From: Clostridium sp. | GTDB taxonomy: Bacteria; Bacillota; Clostridia; Clostridiales; Clostridiaceae | Reading direction: 5' to 3' | DNA: 53,838 nucleotides | Assembly: GCF_029267215.1 (NCBI RefSeq) | Contig: NZ_JARIDH010000045.1 | Coordinates: 1 to 53,838, forward strand | In this document: in pieces, positions 1 through 9,378 of the stretch | How the letters are laid out: every line of letters begins with the position of its first letter | Numbering within the stretch: position 1 is the stretch's first letter | Program-made: the position numbers and the translations under genes | Notes under the pieces: generated by a model | What the model saw: only the letters and a program-made list of their open reading frames with translations | What the model was told of the DNA's origin: nothing | The model's database searches: none

Positions 1-1
1 G

Positions 2-259
2 TTATTTTATCTCTAGATAAGATTTTATAACTTCTTCAAGTATTTCATCTCTTTCCAGTTTCCTTACTAAAGCTCTTGCCCCGTTGTAATTAGTGATGTA
101 AGTAGGGTCACCTGAAATTAAGTATCCAACTAGTTGATTAACCGGGTTGTAGCCTTTTTCCTTTAGTGAGTTGTATACGTCAGTTAATATTGTTTTAGTT
201 AAATCCTCCTTATTTTTACTAAAATCGAACTGCATTGTGTGGTCTAACTTGTTACTCAT
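2..259 (-). CDS. ireB: IreB family regulatory phosphoprotein
   Basis: Small (85 aa) soluble protein of the IreB/UPF0297 (YrzL) family. In Enterococcus, IreB is the phosphorylation substrate of the PASTA kinase IreK and affects cell-wall stress tolerance. The sequence shows the family hallmarks: an N-terminal segment with Thr residues (HTMQF, about residues 7-11) that matches the phosphorylated region, then the helical NPVNQLVGYLISGDPTYI core. The usual partners, ruvX (yqgF) and a DUF1292 gene, would lie downstream, outside the window. It sits in the same direction as alaS, which matches the common alaS-ireB-ruvX order. The ATG has only a poor Shine-Dalgarno next to it (AGCAGG two bases upstream). 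A strong GGGGG-type site lies 21 bases further away behind a hairpin. Confidence 0.9.
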   Translation of the reverse strand: MSNKLDHTMQFDFSKNKEDLTKTILTDVYNSLKEKGYNPVNQLVGYLISGDPTYITNYNGARALVRKLERDEILEEVIKSYLEIK

Positions 260-264
260 AACCT

Positions 265-290
265 GCTGCTTACTAGCAGCTCACCCCCTT
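265..290 (-). promoter_or_regulatory. Hairpin between a strong ribosome-binding site and the ireB start
   Basis: On the minus strand, AAGGGGGTGA (290-281) is followed immediately by a 6-bp hairpin, GCTGCT-AGTA-AGCAGC (280-265), then AGGTT and the ireB ATG. The Shine-Dalgarno is too far from the ATG in linear sequence. If the hairpin folds, it comes to normal distance. The GTG inside GGGGGTGA opens only a three-codon frame that ends at TAG. This is visible in the sequence; the role is inferred. Confidence 0.5.
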
Positions 291-401
291 ACAGTAAATA
301 TATTTCAATAATATATCTACCTATATTATTATCTTTTAAATTAATTTTTATACACGCTTTACTTTATAATCATTATAAACTATATTTCTATAAAAGTACA
401 A

Positions 402-3041
402 CTATTTTACAAGCATTTCTACAACTTCTTGAGCTTTTTCTAATGCTTTAGCTATGTTTTCTGGATTTTTTCCACCAGCTTGAGCCATGTCAGGTCTTCC
501 ACCTCCACCGCCTCCAACAACTGCTGCAGCTTCTTTAATAACTTTTCCACAGTGAACTCCACTATCTAATGAGTTCTTAGTTGCCATAGCTACTAGATTA
601 ACTTTTCCTCCTATTTCACTTGCTAAAACAACTATTCCTTTATCTAATTTATTTCTAACTTTATCTGCTAAATCTCTTAACGAGTTTCCATCAACATCTT
701 TAAGTTCTGCTGTAACTAAACTTACTCCATTTATTTCAACTTTGTTATTTAATATATCATCTTCAGCACCTTGAACTAATTTAGCTTTAAGTTCTGCAAT
801 TTCTTTTTCTTTCTCTTTTAATTCATGAGCTTGAACTGATATTTTCTTAACTATTTCTTTTTCATTACACTTAAGCATTGAAGAAACTTCTTTAAGAATA
901 TCATTCTTAGTTTCCATAAATTTCAAAGCACTTATTCCAGTAACAGCCTCTATTCTTCTTATTCCAGCAGCAACTCCTGATTCTGAAACAATTTTGAATA
1001 ATCCAATTTCTCCAGAGTTAGCTACGTGAGTTCCTCCACATAATTCTTTTGAGAAATCACCAACAGAAACCACTCTTACTTTTTCTGCATATTTTTCGTC
1101 AAATAAACAAGTTGCTCCACTATTTCTAGCCTCATCTAAAGACATTTCTTTTGTATCAACAACAGCAACTGTCATTATTTTCTCATTAACTATTAACTCA
1201 ACTTTTTCTAATTCTTCTTGAGTTAATCCTGTGAAGTGAGTAAAATCAAATCTTAATCTTTCAGCATCAACATATGAACCTGATTGATTTACATGATCTC
1301 CTAAAACTTCTCTTAATGCTTCATGTAACATATGAGTTGCAGTGTGATTTTTACAAATATTAGCTCTTCTTGAAGCATCTACTGAAAGTTTAACTTCTTG
1401 ACCTTCTTTTATAGTTCCTTCTACAACTTTTATGTGATGAACAAATTTTCCACCTACATTTTTCTTACAATCAGTAACTATTGCCATTCCTGTTTCTGAA
1501 GTTATATTACCTACATCTCCAACTTGACCTCCCATTTCAGCATAGAAAGGAGTTTTCTCTGTTAATAAGAATCCTTCTTCTCCTTCTGAAAGTTCAGTTT
1601 TAAATTCTTCGTTAGTTCCTAAAACTATAACTTTTGAATTTAATTCTAAGTTTACATATCCATCGAACTCAGTAACAATTGAAGCTTCAACCTTGTTTAT
1701 TGGACTTTCTTCACTTCCCATGTAGCTGCTTTCGCCTCTAGCATTTCTAGCCCTCTCTCTTTGTTCCTTCATTTCTTTGTTGAAGTTTTCTATGTCAAGG
1801 TCTAATCCCTTTTCTTCTAATATCTCTTGAGTAAGTTCTAGTGGGAATCCATAAGTATCATATAATTTAAATGCTTTAGCCCCTGATAAAACTTTCTCAT
1901 TCTTTTCTTCCATTTCATCAATATAACCCATTAATATATCCATTCCTGAGTCAATTGTTTCATTGAATCTTTCTTCTTCTAGTTTAATTATTTTTTTGAT
2001 GTAATTAGCTTTTTCTTTTAACTCTGGATATCCTGCTCCATAGTTTTCAACAACAGCATCTACCATTTCATTTAAGAATATTCCCTTAACTCCTAAAAGT
2101 CTTCCATGTCTAGCAGCTCTTCTAAGAAGTCTTCTTAAAACATATCCTCTACCTTCATTTGATGGTTGAACTCCATCACATATTAAGAATGTAACACTTT
2201 TACCATGGTCAGTTATTATTCTTAATGATGTATCAGTATCTTTGTTTTCTCCATATTTAGCATTTGTTAATTCACAAGCTTTATTTAATATGTTTTTAAC
2301 TGTATCTATTTCAAATATGTTGTCAACGCCCTGCATTATTGTAGCTATTCTCTCAAGACCCATTCCTGTATCTATATTCTTTTGAGCTAACTCATTGTAA
2401 TTTCCTTCTTCATCTTTATCAAATTGAGTGAAAACTAGATTCCAAAACTCAACTATTCTATCAGCATCTGAAGATTCTAAGAATTCTTCTACAGTTTCAA
2501 CTTTTCCTTCTCCTCTATCAAAGTGAATTTCTGTACATGGACCACATGGACCTACTCCAATTTCCCAGAAGTTATCATCTTTTCCTAATCTGAATATTCT
2601 GCTTGGATCTACATCTGTTTTACTAGTCCATATATCGAATGCTTCATCATCATTTTCATATATTGTTACATATAATTTGTCTTTTGGAATTCCTAATGTT
2701 TCTGTTATGAACTCCCAAGCCCAAGGAATTATTTCACTTTTAAAATAATCTCCAAACGAGAAGTTTCCAAGCATTTCAAAGAATGTACCATGTCTTGAAG
2801 TTTTACCAACATTCTCTATATCACCAGTTCTTATACACTTCTGGCAAGTAGTTATTCTTTTCTTTGGTGGCTGTTCTAATCCTGTAAAATAAGGTTTAAG
2901 TGGTGCCATACCAGCGTTTATTAATAATAAACTCTTATCATTTTTAGGTACTAACGGAAATGATTGTAATCTTAAATGACCTTTGCTTTCAAAAAAGCTT
3001 AAATACTTTTCTCTTAATTCATTTGCTCCCATGAATTTCAT
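402..3041 (-). CDS. alaS: Alanine--tRNA ligase
   Basis: Cytoplasmic class II aminoacyl-tRNA synthetase that charges tRNA-Ala. At 879 aa it is the normal full length. The N-terminal catalytic domain contains the [18 protein letters not shown] segment (motif 3). The editing domain carries the zinc-type HxxxH (HTATH, about 565) and CGGTH (about 667) motifs. The C-terminal C-Ala/DHHA1 domain ends with the glycine-rich [17 protein letters not shown] stretch. The start ATG at 3041 follows an AGGTAAA-type site. It is transcribed alone from a strong promoter through a T-box leader with an alanine specifier, so expression should rise when tRNA-Ala is uncharged. ireB follows about 140 bases downstream. 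The identification is secure. Confidence 0.98.
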   Translation of the reverse strand: MKFMGANELREKYLSFFESKGHLRLQSFPLVPKNDKSLLLINAGMAPLKPYFTGLEQPPKKRITTCQKCIRTGDIENVGKTSRHGTFFEMLGNFSFGDYFKSEIIPWAWEFITETLGIPKDKLYVTIYENDDEAFDIWTSKTDVDPSRIFRLGKDDNFWEIGVGPCGPCTEIHFDRGEGKVETVEEFLESSDADRIVEFWNLVFTQFDKDEEGNYNELAQKNIDTGMGLERIATIMQGVDNIFEIDTVKNILNKACELTNAKYGENKDTDTSLRIITDHGKSVTFLICDGVQPSNEGRGYVLRRLLRRAARHGRLLGVKGIFLNEMVDAVVENYGAGYPELKEKANYIKKIIKLEEERFNETIDSGMDILMGYIDEMEEKNEKVLSGAKAFKLYDTYGFPLELTQEILEEKGLDLDIENFNKEMKEQRERARNARGESSYMGSEESPINKVEASIVTEFDGYVNLELNSKVIVLGTNEEFKTELSEGEEGFLLTEKTPFYAEMGGQVGDVGNITSETGMAIVTDCKKNVGGKFVHHIKVVEGTIKEGQEVKLSVDASRRANICKNHTATHMLHEALREVLGDHVNQSGSYVDAERLRFDFTHFTGLTQEELEKVELIVNEKIMTVAVVDTKEMSLDEARNSGATCLFDEKYAEKVRVVSVGDFSKELCGGTHVANSGEIGLFKIVSESGVAAGIRRIEAVTGISALKFMETKNDILKEVSSMLKCNEKEIVKKISVQAHELKEKEKEIAELKAKLVQGAEDDILNNKVEINGVSLVTAELKDVDGNSLRDLADKVRNKLDKGIVVLASEIGGKVNLVAMATKNSLDSGVHCGKVIKEAAAVVGGGGGGRPDMAQAGGKNPENIAKALEKAQEVVEMLVK

Positions 3042-3218
3042 AATTTTTTACCTCCAAAATTTATTATTTATTAAGTTCAAATAATTATCATACCTATTTC
3101 ATAAATATTTTTATATACTCTTATGAAGTCAAAAAATATAAAATTAAACAGGCTAATCTATTTTAATTAAACTAAATAAAATATTTATTTATCATTAGTT
3201 TTACACATAAAAAAGGAA

Positions 3219-3424
3219 CATAAAAACAATCTTCCCTAAGACAAGGGACGAAAGACTATGCTCCGCGGTACCACCCTAATTATGTAAAACTACATCACTC
3301 ATAATAATTATAGCTCTTAGATAGCTTCAACATCCCTTTTAAGAAGTTCTCACCATCCACTTCCTCTCTGAATAAAAGTAAAATGTCTACTAATTCTAGT
3401 CAACGCTTTTCATTTAGTTATTAT
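3219..3424 (-). promoter_or_regulatory. T-box riboswitch, alanine specific (alaS leader)
   Basis: The minus strand contains the T-box core AGGGTGGTACCGCG (3277-3264), which pairs with the tRNA acceptor end. Further upstream is the stem I specifier context GAA-GCU-AUC, with the alanine codon GCU at 3325-3323. AGAGAGG and GGTGAGAA elements of stem I are also visible (about 3340-3370). Downstream lies a hairpin, TCCCT...AGGGA (3248-3233), followed by a short U-rich run, as expected for the terminator. Uncharged tRNA-Ala should stabilise the antiterminator and allow alaS transcription. The family and codon are read from the sequence; the exact ends are estimates. Confidence 0.95.
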
Positions 3425-3430
3425 AGGCAA

Positions 3431-3459
3431 ATTATAAGAAAAAAATCCTCTCATGTCAA
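3431..3459 (-). promoter_or_regulatory. Sigma-A promoter of the alaS T-box transcript
   Basis: Exact consensus on the minus strand: TTGACA (3459-3454), a 17-base spacer, TATAAT (3436-3431). Transcription would begin near 3424, just upstream of T-box stem I. The rest of the gap up to the next gene at 3647 is A+T-rich with no further structure that I can identify. Confidence 0.9.
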
Positions 3460-3646
3460 TATAATTACCAATTAATGTTAACTATTTTAATAAATTTTAT
3501 TTATAATTTTTGTAAATTTTATTTATCCTCATAAGCTAAATCACATATATTCCTAAACTATATGTTTTTTCATAAACCTAAAAAAACTTTTTAATAATAA
3601 ATCTATTTTATACCTTTAAAAATTTAATTTCACTTCTTAAAAAGTT

Positions 3647-4684
3647 CTATATAAACATATAATAATCTAAATCTTCATAAATAACTTTTATAACTACAGC
3701 TATGGGAACTATAAAAACCATTCCAATAAGTCCTCCAACCTTTTCTCCTATAAGCAACAAAACTATTATTAAAATTGGATGCATATCTATACTTTCAGCA
3801 GTTATTTTAGGTGCAACTAAATTTCCTTCTATTTGTTGAATAATTATAAATGTTAATATTACCCACAATATTTTTGTTGGTCCCTCTATAACAGCCACTA
3901 AAATAGCTGGAATAGCTCCTAAAATTGCTCCAAAATAAGGTACTATATTCAAAATCGCATTTAATACTGCTAATAAAAGTGGGAATTTCAATTCTAGTAT
4001 TAACATACCCATAAAAGTCATAATACCAACAACTAAACTTAATGATAGTTGCCCTAAAATATATTTTCCTAATACCTTGTCAACATCCTTTCCCAAGCAC
4101 CTTAATAATTCTCTTTTATCCATTGGGCAAAAATATAAAAATTTATTTGTTACTAAATCTCCATAGGCTAAGAAATAATAGGCTAATACTGGTATAACAG
4201 CAAAGGCCAATATATTCTCTGAAAATCCTATAAATCCATTTATTATACTGTTTGCCAAAGATAAAACTATAATATTTAATTTTTCTATTATTTGATTTTC
4301 AACAACAGAAAAAACTTCTAAATCAATATATTTAAATTTATAAACTAAGTAATTTATAAAACCTCCAATATTATTTACTAAACTTTCAAAACTCTTTCCT
4401 TCTTTAAACATGCTTGGTATTAGAACAATAAAGAAAAATAACACTAAAAGAATTACTACAACAACAATCAACATAGCCAATAATTTTTTATTAATCTTAG
4501 TTTTAATACACAAAAATTTATAAAAAGGTTTAAGTATATAAGCAAAAACCCCTGATGCTATAATTATGAAAACTATATCTCTTAGAGCTTCAAATCTATA
4601 TAAAATATAAAAAACAACTAAACATATAAATGATACAATAATATTTTTCTTTATATTTTTATTAATTTTGAATGATTCAAGCAT
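3647..4684 (-). CDS. AI-2E family transporter (PerM/YtvI-like membrane protein)
   Basis: Integral membrane protein of 345 aa with the AI-2E/PerM family layout: two to three N-terminal transmembrane helices, a soluble-looking middle segment (about 90-140), then about five helices. The family signature region IVPYFGAILGAIPAILVA (about 248-265) and the QQIEGNLVAPKI segment (about 283-295) are present. Family members export small molecules (AI-2 in the founding case) or, in some branches, exchange Na+/Li+ for H+. The substrate here cannot be read from the sequence. The ATG at 4684 follows a GGGAGAG site. It is 15 bases downstream of the PRC-barrel gene, so the two are probably co-transcribed. Confidence 0.85.
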   Translation of the reverse strand: MLESFKINKNIKKNIIVSFICLVVFYILYRFEALRDIVFIIIASGVFAYILKPFYKFLCIKTKINKKLLAMLIVVVVILLVLFFFIVLIPSMFKEGKSFESLVNNIGGFINYLVYKFKYIDLEVFSVVENQIIEKLNIIVLSLANSIINGFIGFSENILAFAVIPVLAYYFLAYGDLVTNKFLYFCPMDKRELLRCLGKDVDKVLGKYILGQLSLSLVVGIMTFMGMLILELKFPLLLAVLNAILNIVPYFGAILGAIPAILVAVIEGPTKILWVILTFIIIQQIEGNLVAPKITAESIDMHPILIIVLLLIGEKVGGLIGMVFIVPIAVVIKVIYEDLDYYMFI

Positions 4685-4699
4685 ATTAAACTCTCCCTT

Positions 4700-5170
4700 T
4701 TATACAAATTTAGCTGGAAGCATCCTCATTGTTATATTTTTATTTCCAAAAAAAAGCAAATTTTCTTCTCCTAATATTGTGTCTTTTATCTGAAAAACTC
4801 TTTTCCCACTTTTAAACTTATTAAAAAATCCACCTACAACAATTAATCCTCTAATTGAAAAATCATAATCTATAAGCAAATCCTCTAATATCCCCAATAT
4901 ACTTCCATCCTTATCTATGAAATCAAAATTCTTTATTTCACTGAATTTTACTCCTCTATGGATATGAATCCCAACTGCCATAATAGACTCATTTATTGAA
5001 ATAACATTACTTAAATCCACATAATCTAAATTTGAAAAAAGTTTTTTAGAAACTATAAAACCAGTTATTTTTCCATTAAAATAATCTAAAGCTAAATCAT
5101 TCACTACCCCTATTTTCTTTCCTTTTGAATCAAAAACTGTAAGACCCATTAAATCTCTAACTCTATACAT
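4700..5170 (-). CDS. PRC-barrel domain protein (two repeats)
   Basis: A 156-aa soluble protein made of two consecutive PRC-barrel-like units. The first (about 1-70) begins MYRVRDLMGLTVFDSKGKKIGVVNDL. The second (about 78-150) has the matching pattern FIDKDGSILGILEDLLIDYDFSIRG. PRC-barrels are small beta-barrels found in RimM, the photosynthetic reaction centre H subunit and many sporulation-associated proteins (YlmC/YrrD type). They usually mediate protein or RNA contacts rather than catalysis. It is first in a likely two-gene transcript with the AI-2E-type membrane protein. The specific role is unknown. Confidence 0.8.
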   Translation of the reverse strand: MYRVRDLMGLTVFDSKGKKIGVVNDLALDYFNGKITGFIVSKKLFSNLDYVDLSNVISINESIMAVGIHIHRGVKFSEIKNFDFIDKDGSILGILEDLLIDYDFSIRGLIVVGGFFNKFKSGKRVFQIKDTILGEENLLFFGNKNITMRMLPAKFV

Positions 5171-5294
5171 TTTAAATTCTCATCCCTTTCTAGCTGAGTT
5201 TTCATATGACAATAAAGGAAAATATTATTAATAAACTTAGTATTCTCTCTATCATTCCAAAAAATTCATGTAAAAACTTAAATTTAATAATTTT

Positions 5295-5336
5295 TATAAA
5301 AAAATAAGTAGATTTCAACTTAATTAAAATCTACTT
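5295..5336 (-). terminator. Intrinsic terminator after the DUF5673-like gene
   Basis: The minus strand reads AAGTAGATTT, an 11-base loop, then AAATCTACTT (5336-5306), followed by ATTTTTTTAT. It lies just after the stop codon of the gene ending at 5344. Confidence 0.8.
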
Positions 5337-5343
5337 ACAACCT

Positions 5344-5829
5344 TTAAAGTGAAATACTCTCATACTTCATTATTTTCATATCTGCATAATAAGGAATATT
5401 TTCTTTTATAATATTAAAAACTTTTTCATAATCATCTATATGAAACCTTAAGTATTTATCCATAAATTTTCCTGTTAACTCAACTTTAATCGACTTAGAT
5501 GCTCTTATAGTTACCACTCTAACCTTTTTCCATTTAATAACTTCTATACCTCTATACCAAACAACAAATCCCTCTTCACATATTCCTTGATTAAGCCATG
5601 TTGTTATTAACATTGATATTCCAGCTAATCCAACTAAATAATGAAAAACTGTTTTACCCCAAATTATAGTTATTATTAATATAACTAAAGAACATAATAA
5701 AACTACATTCTTTTCAAGTTTTGTGCTTATAGATTTTACTAATAATTTTTTTCTGCTCAAAACTGATTTTATTGTCATAAAAATAAAAAATATAAAAACA
5801 AATATACTCAAGATAAAATTCATATCCAT
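5344..5829 (-). CDS. Small membrane protein, DUF5673-like
   Basis: A 161-aa protein with one N-terminal transmembrane helix (about 4-22) and a further hydrophobic hairpin (about 42-83). A soluble C-terminal domain follows, beginning ICEEGFVVWYRGIEVIKWKKV and resembling the PH-like DUF5673 fold, in which a cytosolic beta-domain follows two membrane helices. No catalytic residues are apparent. It is a single-gene unit with its own terminator. The function is unknown; the family assignment is from memory of the pattern. Confidence 0.6.
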   Translation of the reverse strand: MDMNFILSIFVFIFFIFMTIKSVLSRKKLLVKSISTKLEKNVVLLCSLVILIITIIWGKTVFHYLVGLAGISMLITTWLNQGICEEGFVVWYRGIEVIKWKKVRVVTIRASKSIKVELTGKFMDKYLRFHIDDYEKVFNIIKENIPYYADMKIMKYESISL

Positions 5830-5917
5830 ACTTTACTTTAAAAATCTCCCGCTATAAAATTTAATTTGAATTTTTTAAATATACATTATCTATTTTATAA
5901 TACTACTAATTACAAAA

Positions 5918-5947
5918 CAAAAAAACCCCCAATTAGGGAGTTTTTTA
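5918..5947 (-). terminator. Intrinsic terminator after mnmA
   Basis: The minus strand reads AAAAACTCCC-TAATT-GGGGGTTTTTTT. The stem includes one G-U pair and ends in a T-run. It lies immediately after the mnmA stop codon and closes the iscR-iscS-iscU-mnmA operon. Confidence 0.85.
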
Positions 5948-7027
5948 TTAAAGTAGGCTTTCTATTATTCCTCCACCTACAACTAAATCACCTTTGTAGA
6001 AAACAACAGATTGACCTTTAGTTATTGCTCTTTGTTTATCTTCAAAAGAAACCTTAACTTTTCCATCTTCAATAGGACTTATAGTAGCCTTGGCAGGTCT
6101 AGCTGAATATCTAATCTTAGCCTCAACCTCCATTGGTTCTTCAAGTTTATCTATAGAAATAAAGTTTATATCTTTACAAACTAAATCAGTTTTAAAGATA
6201 TCTTCTTCTGGTCCAACTACAACAGTATTAGTTAAAGGATTTATATCTGTAACAAATACTGGTCTTCCAAGCGCTAAACCTAACCCTTTTCTTTGACCTA
6301 TCGTGTAGTAAACAATACCTTTATGTCTTCCTAAAACATTACCAAACTTATCTACAAAGTTTCCTTCTCTAACCTTGTTTGGCGCTACTTCACATATATA
6401 TCTTCCATGATTATTATCTGGAATAAAACATATTTCTTCACTATCTTTCTTATTATGAACATCAAGTCCTATTTCTTTAGCAATTTCTCTAATTTTATCC
6501 TTAGTATATTCACCACAAGGCATTAAAGTATGTTCTAATTGGTCTTGAGTTAAGTTATATAATGCATATGTTTGATCTTTTCTATCATCTTCAGATCTTA
6601 TAAGTTGGAATCTTCCATCCCTCTCCTCAATTTTAGCATAGTGTCCTGTAGCAACATACTCAGCTCCTATACTTCTAGCTTTTTGTAAAAGCTCATCAAA
6701 TTTAAGATATTTATTACATGCAATACATGGATTTGGAGTTCTTCCATTTATGTACTCGTCAACAAAATAGTCTATAACATTTCTTTTAAAACTATCTCTA
6801 AAATTTAAAACATAGAAAGGAATACCTATTTTCTGAGCAACTCTTCTTGCGTCATCAACAGCTGAAAGTGAGCAACATCCACCTTCTCTTTCCTCGTATT
6901 CCTTATCTTCTTGCCATATTTGCATTGTAATACCAACTACATCATATCCCTGTTCTTTTAAAAGGTAAGCAGCAACGGAGCTATCAACTCCGCCACTCAT
7001 ACCAATAACAACCTTCTTCTTTGTCAC
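5948..7027 (-). CDS. mnmA: tRNA-specific 2-thiouridylase MnmA
   Basis: Adenylates and thiolates U34 of Glu, Gln and Lys tRNAs, using sulfur relayed from a cysteine desulfurase. The 359-aa length is normal. The PP-loop is SGGVDSS (11-17). The two catalytic cysteines sit in TPNPCIACN (about C101) and in SEEICFIPD (about C198). The C-terminal barrel includes [11 protein letters not shown]. It lies 19 bases downstream of iscU in the iscR-iscS-iscU-mnmA order, so the desulfurase IscS is the probable sulfur donor. Confidence 0.96.
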   Translation of the reverse strand: MTKKKVVIGMSGGVDSSVAAYLLKEQGYDVVGITMQIWQEDKEYEEREGGCCSLSAVDDARRVAQKIGIPFYVLNFRDSFKRNVIDYFVDEYINGRTPNPCIACNKYLKFDELLQKARSIGAEYVATGHYAKIEERDGRFQLIRSEDDRKDQTYALYNLTQDQLEHTLMPCGEYTKDKIREIAKEIGLDVHNKKDSEEICFIPDNNHGRYICEVAPNKVREGNFVDKFGNVLGRHKGIVYYTIGQRKGLGLALGRPVFVTDINPLTNTVVVGPEEDIFKTDLVCKDINFISIDKLEEPMEVEAKIRYSARPAKATISPIEDGKVKVSFEDKQRAITKGQSVVFYKGDLVVGGGIIESLL

Positions 7028-7046
7028 AAAATCACCACTTTAAATC

Positions 7047-7481
7047 TTATTCTTCTCCGTGAACATGTTCATGTATATCATGTGAATGTTCTTTCATATC
7101 CCAAGGTTCTAAACCTTCTCTTTGTCTATAATCATTGATTGCTTTATGTATAGCTTCCTCAGCTAATACTGAGCAGTGCATTTTTACTGGTGGAAGACCA
7201 TCTAAAGCTTCTGCAACAGCTTTATTTGATAATTCCCAAGCTTCTTCTACGCTCTTTCCTTTTATTAACTCAGTAGCCATACTTGATGAAGCTATGGCTG
7301 ATCCGCAACCATAAGTTTCAAACTTAACATCTTCAACTATGTTATTTTCTATTTTAAGATATATTCTCATTATATCTCCACATTTAGCATTACCAACTTC
7401 TCCAATTCCGTTAGCATCTTTTATTTCTCCTACATTTCTTGGATTTCTGAAATGATCCATAACTTTTTCACTATATATCAT
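7047..7481 (-). CDS. iscU: Fe-S cluster scaffold protein, IscU/NifU N-terminal type
   Basis: Scaffold on which [2Fe-2S] and [4Fe-4S] clusters are assembled from IscS-derived sulfur. The three ligand cysteines are clear: C34 (NAKCGD, with D36), C59 (YGCGSAIASSSMA) and C103 (MHCSVLAEEA). The length is 144 aa, slightly longer than IscU. A histidine-rich tail (HSHDIHEHVHGEE) ends the protein and is not part of the core fold. It begins two bases downstream of iscS, so translation is probably coupled. Confidence 0.95.
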   Translation of the reverse strand: MIYSEKVMDHFRNPRNVGEIKDANGIGEVGNAKCGDIMRIYLKIENNIVEDVKFETYGCGSAIASSSMATELIKGKSVEEAWELSNKAVAEALDGLPPVKMHCSVLAEEAIHKAINDYRQREGLEPWDMKEHSHDIHEHVHGEE

Positions 7482-7483
7482 GA

Positions 7484-8683
7484 CTAATTCTCTCCTTCAA
7501 TTTCTTTTAAATGATTTTTCCATAATGGTGATATACTTCTTAATCTCTCGATGATTGCTGGTAATTTTTCTATTACATAATCAACATCTTCTTCTGTAGT
7601 AGCTTCACCTAAACTTAATCTTAATGAACCGTGTGCTATTTCATGAGGTAAACCTATTGACAATAACACATGTGATGGATCTAATGATCCTGATGTACAA
7701 GCACTTCCACTTGAACCACATATTCCTTCAAAGTCTAATGAAAGAAGTATTCCTTCTCCCTCTATAAAATCGAAGCATACATTGACATTACCTGGTAATC
7801 TTTTACTTCCATCTTTTGGTCCATTCAATCTTGTAAATGGTATTTCTAATAATCCATTTATTAATCTATCTCTTAAAGCACTCATTTTCTCAATATGATC
7901 TTCTAAATTATTTCCTGCTATCTCCATAGCTTTTCCTAATCCAACGATTCCTGGTAAGTTTTCAGTACCAGCTCTTCTAGCTCTTTCTTGGCTTCCTCCA
8001 TGAATTAGGCTGTCTATTCTAACACCTTTTCTTATATATAATGCTCCAATTCCTTTTGGTGCATAAACTTTGTGTCCAGCTAATGAAAGTAAGTCGATAT
8101 TCATATCTTTAACATCAATTTTAACATTTCCTACAGCTTGAACTGCATCTGTGTGGAAGAATACTTTTCTTTCTCTACAGATTTTACCTATTTCTTTTAT
8201 TGGTTCTATAGTTCCTATTTCATTGTTTGCAAACATTACAGAAACTAATATAGTTTTGTCAGTTATTGCATTTTTTAATTCTTCTAAATTTATGAATCCT
8301 TCACTATCTACATCTAGATAAGTAACTTCGAATCCTTGTTTTTCTAACCACTGACAAGTATGTAATACTGCATGATGTTCTATCTTTGTAGTTATTATAT
8401 GATTTCCTTTATTTCTATGAGCAAAAGCTATTCCTTTTATTGCCCAGTTATCTGCTTCTGATCCGCCACCTGTGAAGTAGATTTCATTTGTATCTGCATT
8501 TAAAACTTTAGCAACCTGCTCTCTTGCATTATCAACAGCCATTCTTGATTCTCTTGAAATTCCATAGAATGCTGATGGGTTTCCAAATTTATTTGTGAAA
8601 TATGGTAACATTTCCTCTAATACTTCTGGTTTAACATATGTAGTTGCTGAATAGTCCATATAAACTACTTTGTCATTATTCAT
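7484..8683 (-). CDS. iscS: Cysteine desulfurase IscS/NifS
   Basis: PLP enzyme that converts cysteine to alanine and a persulfide for Fe-S clusters and thio-tRNA. The PLP lysine is in LAGHKVYAPKG (about K205) and the mobile catalytic Cys is in the SSGSACTSG loop (near residue 330), both as in the IscS/NifS class. I place the start at the ATG at 8683 (protein begins MNNDKVVYMDYSATT, 399 aa) because TAGGAG lies eight bases upstream. An in-frame codon at 8704 would add seven unlikely residues. The start overlaps the end of iscR by eight bases, which indicates translational coupling. Confidence 0.95.
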   Translation of the reverse strand: MNNDKVVYMDYSATTYVKPEVLEEMLPYFTNKFGNPSAFYGISRESRMAVDNAREQVAKVLNADTNEIYFTGGGSEADNWAIKGIAFAHRNKGNHIITTKIEHHAVLHTCQWLEKQGFEVTYLDVDSEGFINLEELKNAITDKTILVSVMFANNEIGTIEPIKEIGKICRERKVFFHTDAVQAVGNVKIDVKDMNIDLLSLAGHKVYAPKGIGALYIRKGVRIDSLIHGGSQERARRAGTENLPGIVGLGKAMEIAGNNLEDHIEKMSALRDRLINGLLEIPFTRLNGPKDGSKRLPGNVNVCFDFIEGEGILLSLDFEGICGSSGSACTSGSLDPSHVLLSIGLPHEIAHGSLRLSLGEATTEEDVDYVIEKLPAIIERLRSISPLWKNHLKEIEGEN

Positions 8684-9137
8684 TTTCTTCACTCCTACTA
8701 ACAATTTTTAAAGCATCATTTTTTTCTTTCATTACTTTATAATCTTCTACTATATCTTTAAGAGTTACTGAGTTTGTAACCTCATCTATGCTTGTTTTTA
8801 TTTTTTTCCATAAAAGTCTAGTTGCACAACAATCCACATTGTTACAAACCACACCTTCTAAACATTCAGATATTTCTATTGGTCCTTCTAAAACCTCCAT
8901 TATATCTGCAACTGTTATTTCTTCTGGTAATCTATTTAAAATATATCCTCCCTGAGCTCCTCTTATACTTTTTATAAGTTTAGCTTTTCTTAAAGAACTA
9001 AATAATTGTTCTAAATAATATTCAGATATATTTTGTCTTTGTGATATTGATTTTATAGATACAGGTGATCCACCATAATGTATGGCTAAATCAACCATAG
9101 CTTTTACACCATATCTTCCTTTGGTAGATAATTTCAT
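8676..9137 (-). CDS. iscR: Rrf2 family Fe-S cluster regulator IscR
   Basis: Winged-helix Rrf2 regulator of 153 aa. The N-terminal HTH (about 1-60) includes the ISEYYLEQLFSSLRKAKLIKSIRGAQGGY pattern. The cluster-binding region has C92, C98, C103 and C104 (ECLEGVVC, then DCC), which fits a [2Fe-2S] ligand set. It is first in the operon with iscS, iscU and mnmA, the arrangement in which IscR senses cluster status and represses its own operon. CymR, another Rrf2 protein, lacks this cysteine set, so IscR is favoured. Operator-like repeats lie at its promoter. Confidence 0.93.
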   Translation of the reverse strand: MKLSTKGRYGVKAMVDLAIHYGGSPVSIKSISQRQNISEYYLEQLFSSLRKAKLIKSIRGAQGGYILNRLPEEITVADIMEVLEGPIEISECLEGVVCNNVDCCATRLLWKKIKTSIDEVTNSVTLKDIVEDYKVMKEKNDALKIVSRSEENE

Positions 9138-9149
9138 TTAATCACCTCT

Positions 9150-9163
9150 AAATCCGACTAATT
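9150..9163 (-). promoter_or_regulatory. Operator-like repeat, downstream copy (iscR promoter)
   Basis: The minus strand reads AATTAGTCGGATTT. It matches the upstream copy at 9204-9191 (AATTACTCGGTTTT) at 12 of 14 positions. The two copies are 41 bases apart, close to four helical turns. This copy lies between the promoter and the iscR start. IscR is the obvious candidate to bind it. Confidence 0.5.
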
Positions 9164-9182
9164 TGATGTACTTTATGTAATT

Positions 9183-9211
9183 ATAATATCAAAACCGAGT
9201 AATTTTGTCAA
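9183..9211 (-). promoter_or_regulatory. iscR-iscS-iscU-mnmA promoter with embedded operator repeat
   Basis: The minus strand has TTGACA (9211-9206), a 17-base spacer and TATTAT (9188-9183). The first operator-like repeat (9204-9191) fills the spacer, a position from which a bound regulator would block RNA polymerase. Confidence 0.7.
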
Positions 9212-9378
9212 CAATAATATTCTCATATTTTTAATATCTTTTTTACAAAAAATCATATATTTCAAAAAAATAATATTTTTTCTTTATATGTAAAAAAAAT
9301 AATTTTTTGACTGTTTAAAATTAATAGTATATTCTTTAACTATATTACTAAAAAATAAATATCTTATCATAATAAATC

